From positions 52,238 through 116,237 of the forward strand of contig JAGOJI010000001.1 in assembly GCA_017995195.1 (NCBI GenBank): a stretch of DNA of 64,000 bases, in the 5' to 3' direction. The position numbers were made by a program, and so were the translations under genes. Below are positions 45,904 through 54,402 of this stretch, one piece after another; position 1 is the stretch's first letter, and each line of letters opens with the position of its first letter. The notes beneath the pieces were generated by a model that ran no database searches, was not told the origin of the DNA, and saw nothing but the letters and a program-made list of their open reading frames with translations. Origin of the DNA: Cloacibacterium sp. Its GTDB lineage: Bacteria > Bacteroidota > Bacteroidia > Flavobacteriales > Weeksellaceae.

Positions 45904-46893
45904 ATGAAAATCGCAGTAGTAGGAGCCAGCGGCATGGTTGGACAAGTGATGCTAAAAGTTTTGGAAGAAAGAAACCTTCCCGTTACCGAATTAATTCCTG
46001 TAGCCTCAGAGCGGTCTGTGGGTAAAATGGTGCGTTTCAAGGACAAGGAATACCCCATTGTAAGTATGGAAACCGCTATTGCCATGAAACCACAAATTGC
46101 TATTTTTTCGGCAGGTGGAGAAACCTCCAAGCAATATGCTCCTCAATTTGCAGAGGCAGGTTGCACCGTTATCGATAATTCTTCGGCATGGAGAATGGAG
46201 CCCAATATTCCTTTGGTAGTACCCGAAATCAATGCAGATATTTTAACCAAAGAAGACAAGATTATTGCCAACCCTAATTGCTCTACCATTCAATTGGTAA
46301 TGGCAATCAATCCCTTGCATAAAAAATATAAAGTAAAGAGAATGATTGTTTCTACGTATCAGTCCGTTTCCGGAACAGGAAAGGCAGCAGTAGACCAATT
46401 GAACGCCGAAGTGAAAGGTGAAAAACCGGAAATGGTATACCCGTATCAAATCTTCAAAAATGCCCTTCCCCAGTGCGATGTTTTCGATGCAGATGACTAT
46501 ACCAAAGAAGAACTCAAGTTGATGAAGGAACCTCGTAAAATTATGCGAGACGATTCGCTCCAAATAACAGCTACAGCAGTAAGAATACCGGTTCAGGGCG
46601 GTCACTCCGAAAGTGTAAACGTAGAGTTCGAAAACGACTTCGATATGGGCGAAGTCAAAAATATACTCTCCAACACTCCGGGTGTAGTTCTTCAAGACGA
46701 TCCTGCCAACAAAATCTACCCGATGTGTTTCTATTCCGAAGGGAAAGACGAAGTTTTTGTAGGAAGATTACGCAGAGATTTATCTCAGCCCAACACTCTT
46801 AATATGTGGATAGTGGCTGATAATCTAAGAAAAGGAGCTGCTACCAATGCTGTACAAATTGCAGAATATTTAGTAGCAAAGCAGTTGGTTTAA
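45904..46893 (+). CDS. asd: Aspartate-semialdehyde dehydrogenase
   Basis: NADP-dependent enzyme of 329 residues that reduces L-aspartyl phosphate to L-aspartate semialdehyde, a branch point to lysine/diaminopimelate, threonine and methionine. N-terminal nucleotide-binding GASGMVGQVML (7-17), catalytic Cys126 in NPNCSTIQ and the C-terminal catalytic histidine in RIPVQGGHSESVNVE are present, and the loop SSAWRM before the active site is intact. Unlinked to other amino acid genes here. Confidence 0.96.
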   Translation: MKIAVVGASGMVGQVMLKVLEERNLPVTELIPVASERSVGKMVRFKDKEYPIVSMETAIAMKPQIAIFSAGGETSKQYAPQFAEAGCTVIDNSSAWRMEPNIPLVVPEINADILTKEDKIIANPNCSTIQLVMAINPLHKKYKVKRMIVSTYQSVSGTGKAAVDQLNAEVKGEKPEMVYPYQIFKNALPQCDVFDADDYTKEELKLMKEPRKIMRDDSLQITATAVRIPVQGGHSESVNVEFENDFDMGEVKNILSNTPGVVLQDDPANKIYPMCFYSEGKDEVFVGRLRRDLSQPNTLNMWIVADNLRKGAATNAVQIAEYLVAKQLV

Positions 46894-46920
46894 AATAGAA
46901 AACATCAATAATTTTTCTCG

Positions 46921-46928
46921 TATATTTG
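46921..46928 (+). promoter_or_regulatory. -7 promoter element of bacilliredoxin gene
   Basis: TATATTTG, 27 bases before the ATG at 46955. Confidence 0.55.
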
Positions 46929-46954
46929 CTTTTTAATCTATAAAATATATAAAT

Positions 46955-47365
46955 ATGTATCCAGAAGAATTGGTATTGCCTATGAAGGCAGAGCTTACAG
47001 ATAATGGTTTTAAAGACCTTACCACACCAGAGCAAGTAAATGAAGCATTGAAGCAATCGGGAACTACACTTATCGTGATTAATTCTGTTTGTGGTTGCTC
47101 AGCCGGAGCAGCAAGACCCGGAGCCTTGTATTCGTTGACAGGAGACAAAAAACCGGATCATTTGGTAACTGCTTTTGCAGGTTTCGATAAAGAAGCTGTT
47201 GCTGAAGCCAGAAAATTAATGGCTCCATTCCCTCCATCTTCTCCATCTATGGCATTGTTCAAAAACGGAGAATTGGTACACATGATTGAGAGACATCACA
47301 TCGAAGGAAATTCAGCAGGAGCCATTGCAGCTAATTTGCAGGCAGCATACGAAGAGTTTTGCTAA
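46955..47365 (+). CDS. BrxA/BrxB-family bacilliredoxin
   Basis: A 136-residue thioredoxin-fold protein. The active-site motif CGC is at residues 46-48 in NSVCGCSAGAARPG, as in YphP/YqiW-type bacilliredoxins. In Firmicutes these remove bacillithiol from mixed disulfides. Bacillithiol occurs in some Bacteroidota, so a similar role is plausible here. The gene is monocistronic and followed by a terminator. Confidence 0.93.
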   Translation: MYPEELVLPMKAELTDNGFKDLTTPEQVNEALKQSGTTLIVINSVCGCSAGAARPGALYSLTGDKKPDHLVTAFAGFDKEAVAEARKLMAPFPPSSPSMALFKNGELVHMIERHHIEGNSAGAIAANLQAAYEEFC

Positions 47366-47567
47366 ACCCCAAGCGTGTAAATTTTAAACTGATTGATTCA
47401 GTATAGATACAGAAGGTTTGTGAGTGAGAATTCGCAAACCTTCTATTTTTTCCAATAATTTTTAATCGAACTTAGGTTTAGATCCCGAACTTTAAATTCT
47501 TTTTTTAAAGTTTGGAAAATCTGTTTTTCCTCTCCCCTTAGTCTTTTTAGTCTAATGAAAAATTGTG
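47366..47567. other. Gap after bacilliredoxin gene
   Basis: This stretch up to the small RNA promoter holds one terminator (below) and otherwise A+T-rich sequence with no gene that I can support. Confidence 0.7.
47411..47444 (+). terminator. Terminator of bacilliredoxin gene
   Basis: Ten-bp stem (47411-47420 with 47435-47444) with a 14-base loop, then TATTTTTT. Confidence 0.75.
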
Positions 47568-47575
47568 TAGTTTTG
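47568..47575 (+). promoter_or_regulatory. -7 element of candidate small RNA
   Basis: TAGTTTTG, with a T-rich -33-like stretch (TTTTTAG) about 19 bases upstream. Confidence 0.55.
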
Positions 47576-47581
47576 TTTGGT

Positions 47582-47695
47582 AAAACCACTATAGCAAAGT
47601 TCTCTAAGCTGTGGGAGCTCAATTGTGGAGCGTTCTGTTTGATACACAGAGGAATGGGGTTAATAATGGAAACAAAAAACCTTAACGGTTTTTTA
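47582..47695 (+). ncRNA. Candidate small RNA, 6S-like
   Basis: No open reading frame fits this 114-base stretch, yet it has a good promoter upstream and ends in a stem with a T run (AAAAACC, TTAAC, GGTTTTTT at about 47675-47695). It can fold as a long rod: outer AAAACC with GGTTTT, a middle helix TTCTCT...CTGTG with CACAG...AGGA, an unpaired bubble and a terminal hairpin AGCTC with GAGC around AATTGTG. A promoter-like rod of about 110 bases is what Flavobacteriia 6S RNA (Rfam 6S-Flavo) looks like. The family name is a guess; alternatively it is a leader of the DUF2520 gene. Confidence 0.5.
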
Positions 47696-47717
47696 AATAA
47701 TTAATATAATAAAACAA

Positions 47718-48470
47718 ATGAAAATTGTAATTATAGGTTCGGGAAATGTGGCTTATCATTTAGCAAAGGCTTTTGTGCAAAACGAAATAGAGGTAAGCCA
47801 AATTTTCGGGAGAAATGAAAAAGCCTTACATCTAATTTCGAAAGAAGTACAAATCCCCTATTCCACCGAAAATTTAGCAGATGCAGACATTTATTTAATA
47901 GCTGTTAACGACAATGCTATTGAAGAAGTATCGCAGAAAATAAGAAACAAGAATTGTTTGGTGGCACATACTTCTGGTTCCTTACCCAAAGAAATTCTTC
48001 AGGGAGAATACAGAAAAGCAAGTTTTTATCCGTTCCAGACTTTTTCCAAAATAAAAAAACTTCATTACTCCAACATTCCGTTTTTTATAGACGCAGAAAA
48101 CCCATCGGATATCGATACCTTGGAAAAACTTGCCCTACAAATATCAGATAAAGTAATGGAAGTGAGCTATGAGACCAGAAAATACATTCATTTAACCGGA
48201 GTTTTTGCCTGTAATTTTGTGAATCATCTTTATGCTATTGCCAAAGAAACAGCAGATTCTCAAAACATTCCGTTTCAATATTTTCTTCCTTTGATCGACG
48301 AGACCGCCCAAAAAGTTCATTATCTCGATCCCAAACAAGCTCAAACAGGACCCGCAGTACGAAACAATCAAAAAGTATTGCAACTACACGAAAAACTTAT
48401 TGAAAACAAACAATATTTGAAGATTTATCAGGTAATGACAGAATCCATCAAAGAAATGTATCACCTTTAA
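47718..48470 (+). CDS. DUF2520 Rossmann-fold protein (F420-dependent NADP oxidoreductase-like)
   Basis: Cytoplasmic protein of 250 residues. N-terminal Rossmann nucleotide-binding motif GSGNVAYHLA (about 7-16) with a following GRN, resembling NADP-binding proteins such as pyrroline-5-carboxylate reductase. The second half (after about residue 125) is the helical DUF2520 domain with HLTGVFACNFVNHLYAIA and TGPAVRNNQKV, which in related enzymes forms the dimer and substrate site. The reaction is not known. It lies 20 bases upstream of kdsC-like and maf genes on the same strand and is likely in their operon. Confidence 0.88.
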   Translation: MKIVIIGSGNVAYHLAKAFVQNEIEVSQIFGRNEKALHLISKEVQIPYSTENLADADIYLIAVNDNAIEEVSQKIRNKNCLVAHTSGSLPKEILQGEYRKASFYPFQTFSKIKKLHYSNIPFFIDAENPSDIDTLEKLALQISDKVMEVSYETRKYIHLTGVFACNFVNHLYAIAKETADSQNIPFQYFLPLIDETAQKVHYLDPKQAQTGPAVRNNQKVLQLHEKLIENKQYLKIYQVMTESIKEMYHL

Positions 48471-48490
48471 TAAAAATAACATTTACCTAC

Positions 48491-49012
48491 ATGAGTTATA
48501 AATATAAATTAAAAGACATTAAAGCATTCGTATTCGATGTAGACGGTGTATTTACCGATGGAAGTCTCGTATTGATGCCCGATGGAAGCATGAGCAGAGT
48601 AATGAATGTTTTAGACGGATATGCCGTGGTAAAAGCCCTAAAAAACGGCTATATTATTGGTTGCATTACAGGAGGTAATGATCCCATGGTAAAGCATCGT
48701 TTAAATTATTTGGGAATTACCGATTACTATCCGAAATCTAAACACAAAATGCAAGATTTTGAAGATTTTAAATCCAAATATAATATAGAAGACCATGAAA
48801 TTCTTGCTATGGGGGACGATGTCCCGGATTTTGCATTGCTTAAAGCATGTGCCATAGGAGCGTGCCCTTCCAATGCAGTAGCAGAAATTAAACAAATTGC
48901 CGATTATATTTCTCCCATTCATGGAGGTAAAGGATGTGTGCGAGACGTGATAGAACAAGTGATGAAAGCACAAGGAAAATGGACAATAGAAGATGAAACA
49001 CCCTCTACTTAA
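48491..49012 (+). CDS. KdsC-like HAD phosphatase (KDO-8-phosphate phosphatase)
   Basis: A 173-residue HAD superfamily C0-type phosphatase. The nucleophile loop FDVDGVFTDG (Asp16, Asp18) and the third motif (GDDVPD, near residue 109) are intact, and the family's short size without a cap domain fits KdsC, which makes 3-deoxy-D-manno-octulosonate for lipopolysaccharide. It acts as a tetramer. Neighbours are DUF2520 (20 bases upstream) and maf (11 bases downstream). The specificity is inferred from family length and motif. Confidence 0.9.
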   Translation: MSYKYKLKDIKAFVFDVDGVFTDGSLVLMPDGSMSRVMNVLDGYAVVKALKNGYIIGCITGGNDPMVKHRLNYLGITDYYPKSKHKMQDFEDFKSKYNIEDHEILAMGDDVPDFALLKACAIGACPSNAVAEIKQIADYISPIHGGKGCVRDVIEQVMKAQGKWTIEDETPST

Positions 49013-49023
49013 ATTATAATCAA

Positions 49024-49572
49024 ATGAAATTACTCCTTGCCTCGCAGTCGCCTCGGCGAAAAGAGTTGCTATCCGCCTTGGGATATGATTTTGAAGTAGT
49101 ACAAATCGACTGCGAGGAAACCTATCCAGAAAACCTAAACGTTGAAGATATTGCCGGATTTTTATCTGAACAGAAAGCTCAGGCATTCAGATTGTTACAA
49201 GAAGATGAAGTTTTGCTTGCTGCCGATACTATAGTTGCTATTGATGATGAGGTTTTGGGAAAACCCAAAAATGCAGATGAGGCTCGGCAAATGTTACAAA
49301 AACTCTCAGGTAGAGTCCATCAGGTTTATACTGCTATTTCTGTACGAACTTCGGGTGCTATTACAACCCGGGTCGATGTCGCTAGCGTAGAATTTAATCC
49401 ACTTAGCAATGAGGATATTAATTTTTATATCACAACATTCAAACCTTTCGATAAAGCGGGAGCCTATGGTATTCAGGAGTGGATAGGAATGGCAAAAATT
49501 AAAAAAATAGAAGGAAGTTTTTATACCATAATGGGATTGCCTACGCATTTGGTAGCTTCACTTTTAGAGTAA
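49024..49572 (+). CDS. Maf-family nucleoside triphosphate pyrophosphatase
   Basis: House-cleaning enzyme of 182 residues that hydrolyses non-canonical or pyrimidine nucleotides such as dTTP/UTP. Conserved parts: N-terminal ASQSPRRKELL (5-15), the AADTIV motif, GKP and the C-terminal GAYGIQ / IEGSFYTIMGLP block with its Lys and Glu. YhdE/YceF type is not distinguished here. It is the last gene of the DUF2520-kdsC-maf cluster. Confidence 0.93.
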   Translation: MKLLLASQSPRRKELLSALGYDFEVVQIDCEETYPENLNVEDIAGFLSEQKAQAFRLLQEDEVLLAADTIVAIDDEVLGKPKNADEARQMLQKLSGRVHQVYTAISVRTSGAITTRVDVASVEFNPLSNEDINFYITTFKPFDKAGAYGIQEWIGMAKIKKIEGSFYTIMGLPTHLVASLLE

Positions 49573-49692
49573 CAGCAAAAATCCTTTGGTTTTTAATGCA
49601 ATAAAACTTTAAAAGAAATAATAAAAGTGATATTTTAGCACTTTGATATGGGTGTGTTATAATAAAAACGTCCTTTTTCAGTTAATGTACTG

Positions 49693-52125
49693 ATGATGAA
49701 AAAGAATCTTTCTTTGCTTATTACTATTATTGTATTGGTGGCCTGTTCTACAAAAAAGAACGGGGTTGTTAATCGTACTTACCATAATTTCACAACCTAT
49801 TACAACACGCTTTTCAATGGTAAAGAAGCACTGCAATCTGAGCTTAGTGCTCGAGAAAAAGCACACAAAGACGATTTTTATCAGGGGTATATCACGCTTC
49901 TTCCTTTCGAAGAAAGTTCCGATAAAACAGCACAATCAGCTCCGCTGGAAATTGCAAATCCGCCTCAGCGAAATGCTTCGGGAAGAGAGCAACCGGAACC
50001 TCCAAAAGGAGCCAATTCTTTAGAAATTGCAGAGGCAAAAGCCCTAAAAGCAATTGCCAAGCATTCTATGGTGTTCAACGGAGAAGAAAAAAATAAGGAA
50101 ATCTTCAATGCTTATGAGCTCCTTATCCGTTCTCGATTGTATCAAAAAAAATACCACGAAGCCTTAGACGCCATTAATACGGCATACAATAAAATGCCAA
50201 AAGACAAGAGGCTTCCTTTAATAAAAATATACGAAGGGGTATCTTACTCCAAACTCCAAGATCACGAAAGAGCCCTTCAAATTTTTGCAGAACTTACACA
50301 AGAAAAAAATCTAAAAAAAGAAATTCAGAAGGTTTTGGCATTGCATTATTCCGAAGTATTGTTGCAGGCAGATAAGAAAGAACAATCTTTGGAACAGTTA
50401 GAAAAAGCCTTTGTACTCAATAAAAACAAAAAACTCAGAAGCCGAATAGCTTTCCTTAGAGGTCAAGTTTTAGCCGATTTGGGGAGAAAAGAAGAAGCAC
50501 GCGAAAGTTTTGTAACGGCTTATAAAAATTCCGATAGTTTTGAATTTGAAGTAAAATCTCAAATCGAAATTGCCAAAACCTATTCCGAGAATATAGAAGC
50601 TTACGAAGAAGGTAAAAAATACATAGAAAACATCAGCCAAAAAGGAACCTATGCTTCACGAAAAAATGAGTTTTATTATGCTCTGGCGTTAATGGCGAGT
50701 AAGGTGGGCAAAAAGGAAGATGCAATAGCGTATCTCAATCAGTCCATTAAAGGAAAAATGTCCGATCCGCAAATTAGAGGTTTGGTTTTTTATGAGAAAG
50801 GGAAAATATATTTTGATAAAGAAGATTACCTAAGTGCCGGAGCCTACTACGATAGTGCTGTAGCAGTAATGAGCCACGAACCTTCCAAAGTAGCTCTACA
50901 AAAAACGACCAAGAACATCAAGGATCTTTCCAAAAACTACTATCTCATCAAGAAAAATGATAGCGTTTTAGCTTTAGCTAAAATGAACGATACCGAAAAA
51001 ACAGCTTATTTTACCAAATACATCAATCAACTGAGAGAAAAAGAAGCCAAGAAAGAAGCTCTTCTCAGAAAAGAAGAAATAAATCGAGGTTTTGAAAGTA
51101 AAGATTTCCTTTCGGACAGAGCTTTTGCCAACAATTCAACGACCAGTATTTTTAACAATACCGAAACCGGAGGAAAATTCTATTTTGCCAATGCTTCTAC
51201 CGTTGCAAGAGGAGAAGCAGATTTCAGAAGAGTTTGGGGCAACCGAACCCTTGGAGACAATTGGAGATATAGCAGCTCTCCGAGCAGTACAATTCAGGAC
51301 CTGAAAAAAGACGCCATGGGGCAAGCTCCCGCAGCTGATCCCAGAAGGTTTCAGCCCGAATACTACATCGAGAAAATTCCAAAAGATTCTTTAGCTTTAT
51401 TGACCCTTAAAAAAGACCGAGATACCGCCTCTTTAGGAATGGGCAGAATGTATCATCAATATTTAGGAAATACTAAATTGGCTACCAAAACTTTGTATGA
51501 TTTGGTAGATCAAAATCCGGATAAAGAGGTGAGATTGCAAGCTCTCTACCAGATTTTTAGTATGAATTACGAAAAAACATCTGAACAGGCGGAGCGGGCA
51601 AAAAATATCATTTTAAATGAGTTCCCCTATACTTCCTACGCAGAGTTTGTAAAAAATCCTAAAAATTCTAATTTTTCAACCTCCGGCGAAGAGGTAAAAA
51701 AGGCTTATGAAGAAGCCTACGCACTATATGCCGATGGAAAATTTGAAGAATCCAAAACCTCCATACAGCAATCTTTGCAAAAATATACCAATGATGCTCT
51801 AATTCCTAAATTTGAACTCCTCAATGCTTTCAATACAGGGAAAACTGTAGGCAAAGAAGTGATGATTCTTCAGTTGGAACAAATTGCCCTCAACTACGGC
51901 AAAACTCCGGAAGGAATAAAAGCAAAAGAATTGCTGAAAAAAATTAAAAGTGATTTGGAAGATATAGAAACCTCTGACAACAGAGAAAAAAGCAACAAGA
52001 TTACTGTACCTGTTTCGGAAGCAGAAGAAAAAGAAGTACTGATTCAACAAACGCCTCCGAAAAGAATGCAGCAGAACAATCCTATGACGCCACCCAAACT
52101 CCCTCCAAGAGAAAATCCGTTCTGA
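49693..52125 (+). CDS. porW: PorW/SprE-like T9SS periplasmic lipoprotein with TPRs
   Basis: Large lipoprotein of 810 residues: signal peptide and lipobox LVAC (Cys18), then the diagnostic TKKNGVVNRTYHNFTTYYNTLFNGKEAL, identical in style to PorW/SprE, a lipoprotein needed for type IX secretion and gliding. The middle and C-terminal regions contain many tetratricopeptide repeats (for example KALKAIAKHSMVFNG, YQKKYHEALDAINTAYNKMP, HERALQIFAELTQEKN), typical of a scaffold. The C-terminal part is proline- and glutamine-rich (PPKRMQQNNPMTPPKLPPRENPF in sections). Its presence supports an active T9SS, as does the sorting domain of the 15.6 kb gene. Either of two adjacent ATG codons may start it. Confidence 0.9.
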   Translation: MMKKNLSLLITIIVLVACSTKKNGVVNRTYHNFTTYYNTLFNGKEALQSELSAREKAHKDDFYQGYITLLPFEESSDKTAQSAPLEIANPPQRNASGREQPEPPKGANSLEIAEAKALKAIAKHSMVFNGEEKNKEIFNAYELLIRSRLYQKKYHEALDAINTAYNKMPKDKRLPLIKIYEGVSYSKLQDHERALQIFAELTQEKNLKKEIQKVLALHYSEVLLQADKKEQSLEQLEKAFVLNKNKKLRSRIAFLRGQVLADLGRKEEARESFVTAYKNSDSFEFEVKSQIEIAKTYSENIEAYEEGKKYIENISQKGTYASRKNEFYYALALMASKVGKKEDAIAYLNQSIKGKMSDPQIRGLVFYEKGKIYFDKEDYLSAGAYYDSAVAVMSHEPSKVALQKTTKNIKDLSKNYYLIKKNDSVLALAKMNDTEKTAYFTKYINQLREKEAKKEALLRKEEINRGFESKDFLSDRAFANNSTTSIFNNTETGGKFYFANASTVARGEADFRRVWGNRTLGDNWRYSSSPSSTIQDLKKDAMGQAPAADPRRFQPEYYIEKIPKDSLALLTLKKDRDTASLGMGRMYHQYLGNTKLATKTLYDLVDQNPDKEVRLQALYQIFSMNYEKTSEQAERAKNIILNEFPYTSYAEFVKNPKNSNFSTSGEEVKKAYEEAYALYADGKFEESKTSIQQSLQKYTNDALIPKFELLNAFNTGKTVGKEVMILQLEQIALNYGKTPEGIKAKELLKKIKSDLEDIETSDNREKSNKITVPVSEAEEKEVLIQQTPPKRMQQNNPMTPPKLPPRENPF

Positions 52126-52129
52126 GAAA

Positions 52130-52828
52130 TTAAAGCCAATTTTTAATTTCCGATAGATTTTTTACTACTTTCAAGTGGTTTTCGGTTGTATTCTCGTTCA
52201 AAGCATCAAAGAAAATAACTTCCATACCGAAGTTTTGAGCACCTTTTACATCAGCAATCCAGTCATCACCTATGAGTAAACTGCTTTCTTTTGAGGCATT
52301 TGCTTTATTTAGAGCATATTCAAATATTTTAGGGTGGGGTTTTCGTATTCCGGCGTCATCAGCACTGGTAATGGTTTCGAAATACTTAGACAAGCCGGAA
52401 GCATTGATTTTGCGATGGGTAATATCGTGAAACCCATTAGAGATAACATGGAGGGTGTAGTTTTTTGCCCTTAGATATTCTAAAATGGGGCAGGCTCCTT
52501 CCACCAATTCATTGAACCTGATGATTTCGTCGAGAAAATGATGTTCAAAAAACTGAGAGCGTTCCAAATCATCAATCCCAAAATGCAGAAAAGTATCATA
52601 AAAACGATGTTTTCGTAAGTACTCCTTATCAATTTCGCCGTCTCTTATTTGTTCCCAAAGCCTCTCGTTTATTTTGTCGTATGCCTGATGAAACGGCTCA
52701 AAATCAATATGATATTGTTCTTGGATCTTCTCTTTTTCAAAGAGTTCTTTAATGGTTAAAAAAGCATTTTTGCGATGATCCCAAAGGGTATTGTCGAGGT
52801 CGAAAAAAAGATGTCGGTAGGTATTCAT
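52130..52828 (-). CDS. YjjG-family HAD nucleotidase
   Basis: HAD phosphatase of 232 residues. The motifs FDLDNTLWD (Asp10, Asp12), VISNGF as the second motif and GDDWIADVKGAQNFG as the third are present, with a helical cap (about 20-95). The group annotated YjjG dephosphorylates non-canonical pyrimidine nucleotides and protects against mutagenic bases. Its 3' end is only 4 bases from the stop of the porW gene, convergent. Confidence 0.92.
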   Translation of the reverse strand: MNTYRHLFFDLDNTLWDHRKNAFLTIKELFEKEKIQEQYHIDFEPFHQAYDKINERLWEQIRDGEIDKEYLRKHRFYDTFLHFGIDDLERSQFFEHHFLDEIIRFNELVEGACPILEYLRAKNYTLHVISNGFHDITHRKINASGLSKYFETITSADDAGIRKPHPKIFEYALNKANASKESSLLIGDDWIADVKGAQNFGMEVIFFDALNENTTENHLKVVKNLSEIKNWL

Positions 52829-52848
52829 ATTTGTTTATAAAAAAACCA

Positions 52849-52873
52849 ATACTTTCATTACAAATGAAAGTAT
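52849..52873 (-). terminator. Terminator of the sigma factor transcript
   Basis: Eleven-bp stem (52849-52859 with 52863-52873) followed on the minus strand by a T run (7 T). Confidence 0.82.
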
Positions 52874-52915
52874 CGGCCGGATTTTGCATAGTGCAAAAGT
52901 ACTAAAAAGAAAAAC

Positions 52916-53050
52916 TTAATTTTTGGAGATTATAAAATCTAATTTTTTAATTTTGATGACATCTATACTTTTTGAAAAATTCAACAAAAAATCAATGGTC
53001 GATTTTTTGGGAATAAGCAGAATGTCAGCACTTTGATAATAATTTTTCAT
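52916..53050 (-). CDS. Small protein of 44 residues downstream of ECF sigma gene
   Basis: An ATG at 53050 opens a frame of 44 codons beginning MKNYYQSADILLIPKKST and ending KKLDFIISKN, then stop. It is basic, with the helix-prone part IDFLLNFSKSIDVIKI in the middle. It lies 52 bases past the sigma factor stop and before the terminator at 52849, so it is co-transcribed with it. It is too short for the usual gene lists. I do not recognise the family; a small regulator or partner of the sigma factor is one option. Confidence 0.6.
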   Translation of the reverse strand: MKNYYQSADILLIPKKSTIDFLLNFSKSIDVIKIKKLDFIISKN

Positions 53051-53102
53051 AGGCGAAACGTCTGTTTTTTTATGTATAACGAACTTTTTGCCTACTTATT
53101 GT

Positions 53103-53693
53103 CTATCGCGTCAAAACAATTTTATGCTCTTCCATAATTTTTCTTAAATTAATCAGGGCATAGCGAACCCTTCCCAAAGTAGTATTGATACTGGTTTGTG
53201 TTTGTTCTGCAATATCCTTGAAACTTAAGCCGTCGTAAAAGCGGAGGCGGATAACTTCTTGCTGATTTTCGGGTAAATGGGTAAGCATTTTGTATAAATC
53301 GTCATAGATTTGGCGAGTAATTAGGCGATCTTCTATATTTTCTTCGGTTTCTCTTATCAAGTCGAATATAGAAAACTCGTCATCACTATAGGAACTTTCA
53401 GATACTTTGATGTTTTTTGATTTCACTCTGAAGTAATCAATAATCAAATTGTGGGCGATACGCTTTGCCCAAAGAATAAATTTATCTTCTTCTATATATT
53501 TCCCTTCTTTGAGGCGAATAATAATTTTGATAAACGTATCCTGAAAAAAATCGTTTGCCAAATCCTCATCCATTACTTTATAGAAAATAAAAGAATAAAG
53601 ATCTTTTTTGTGTTTTTCGATGAGTAGAGACAATGACTTTTCGTCTCCATTTTGGTATTGGGAAATAAGCGTACTATCGGAAATCGTTTTCAT
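53103..53693 (-). CDS. Sigma-70 family RNA polymerase sigma factor (ECF type)
   Basis: A 196-residue sigma factor of the extracytoplasmic function type. Region 2 (FYKVMDEDLANDFFQDTFIKI, then WAKRIAHNLIIDYFR) binds the -10 element, and region 4 (LPENQQEVIRLRFYDGLSFKDIAEQTQTSINTTLGRVRYAL, in parts) holds the helix-turn-helix. The linker between them is acidic. No anti-sigma factor gene is adjacent; the gene downstream encodes only a 44-residue protein. A regulon cannot be inferred from this window. Confidence 0.93.
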   Translation of the reverse strand: MKTISDSTLISQYQNGDEKSLSLLIEKHKKDLYSFIFYKVMDEDLANDFFQDTFIKIIIRLKEGKYIEEDKFILWAKRIAHNLIIDYFRVKSKNIKVSESSYSDDEFSIFDLIRETEENIEDRLITRQIYDDLYKMLTHLPENQQEVIRLRFYDGLSFKDIAEQTQTSINTTLGRVRYALINLRKIMEEHKIVLTR

Positions 53694-53875
53694 AATTTTT
53701 CACATTCACCGAATAAAAAATACTCAAGAAAATTACTCGTTTAGCGTTTTTTTTCGTGTTAAAATGTAAAGATAAATTCGATAGGCTTATGTGTTTTTAA
53801 ATATTATAATAGAACAAAAATAAAACAAAAATTGATATAAATGTTAAAAAAAACTTAATTTTTTTCTAAAAAAAA

Positions 53876-54364
53876 CTATTTTTTAGTCAAATCCTGAATG
53901 ACAACCCAAGGAATATTAAGTGTAAAATTGAAATTAAAGCCTTTTAACTGTTTACCATGAAGGGTTTGGTGGCTATAAGGAAAGGCATATCCCGCAGCAA
54001 CATCAATAACCCCTAAAATATTGACTCCTAATTTGGGAGCAAAGTACATATTGGTAGTTTCGGCACCCAGAAGAGCATAGTAGGAATGGTGAATATCTAC
54101 ATTTTTTTCGAAATTCAACAAAATATCCCCCTGAATTTTAGGCATAATGGCAAATTTCTCCTGAGTTTGTCCCATGAGAGCCGCTGCACCAATTCTGAAT
54201 GCTACTTCATCTTTTTTCAAGAACAACAATCTTCCTCCCCATTCGGCAAAACTCTGGTTTTGATAGGCGTAACCTATGTGTACAATGGGGTGAGTGGTAT
54301 ACTGAGCCTTTGCCATGCAAAAAAGGCATAAGAAGCAGAGAAAACTAAGAAGATTATTTTTCAT
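53876..54364 (-). CDS. Secreted or outer-membrane protein of unknown function
   Basis: About 162 residues with a signal peptide (MKNNLLSFLCFLCLFCMAKAQ). The mature chain has alternating strands (HIGYAYQNQSFAEWGGRLLF, VAFRIGAAALMG, YALLGAETTNMYFAPKLGVNILGVIDVAAGYAFPYS, in sections), the pattern of a small beta-barrel. The start is set at 54364 because this ATG gives the signal peptide; an upstream ATG at 54406 would overlap the end of ruvC. It follows ruvC by 38 bases. Function not known. Confidence 0.7.
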   Translation of the reverse strand: MKNNLLSFLCFLCLFCMAKAQYTTHPIVHIGYAYQNQSFAEWGGRLLFLKKDEVAFRIGAAALMGQTQEKFAIMPKIQGDILLNFEKNVDIHHSYYALLGAETTNMYFAPKLGVNILGVIDVAAGYAFPYSHQTLHGKQLKGFNFNFTLNIPWVVIQDLTKK

Positions 54365-54402
54365 TTGTTGGTATATTTTTGAGTAGTCGAGTGCTGGTTT
54401 CA

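Noticed and set aside
47366..47567. Search for a tRNA or riboswitch in the gap after the bacilliredoxin gene
   Set aside because: No cloverleaf or known aptamer pattern was seen; only a terminator.
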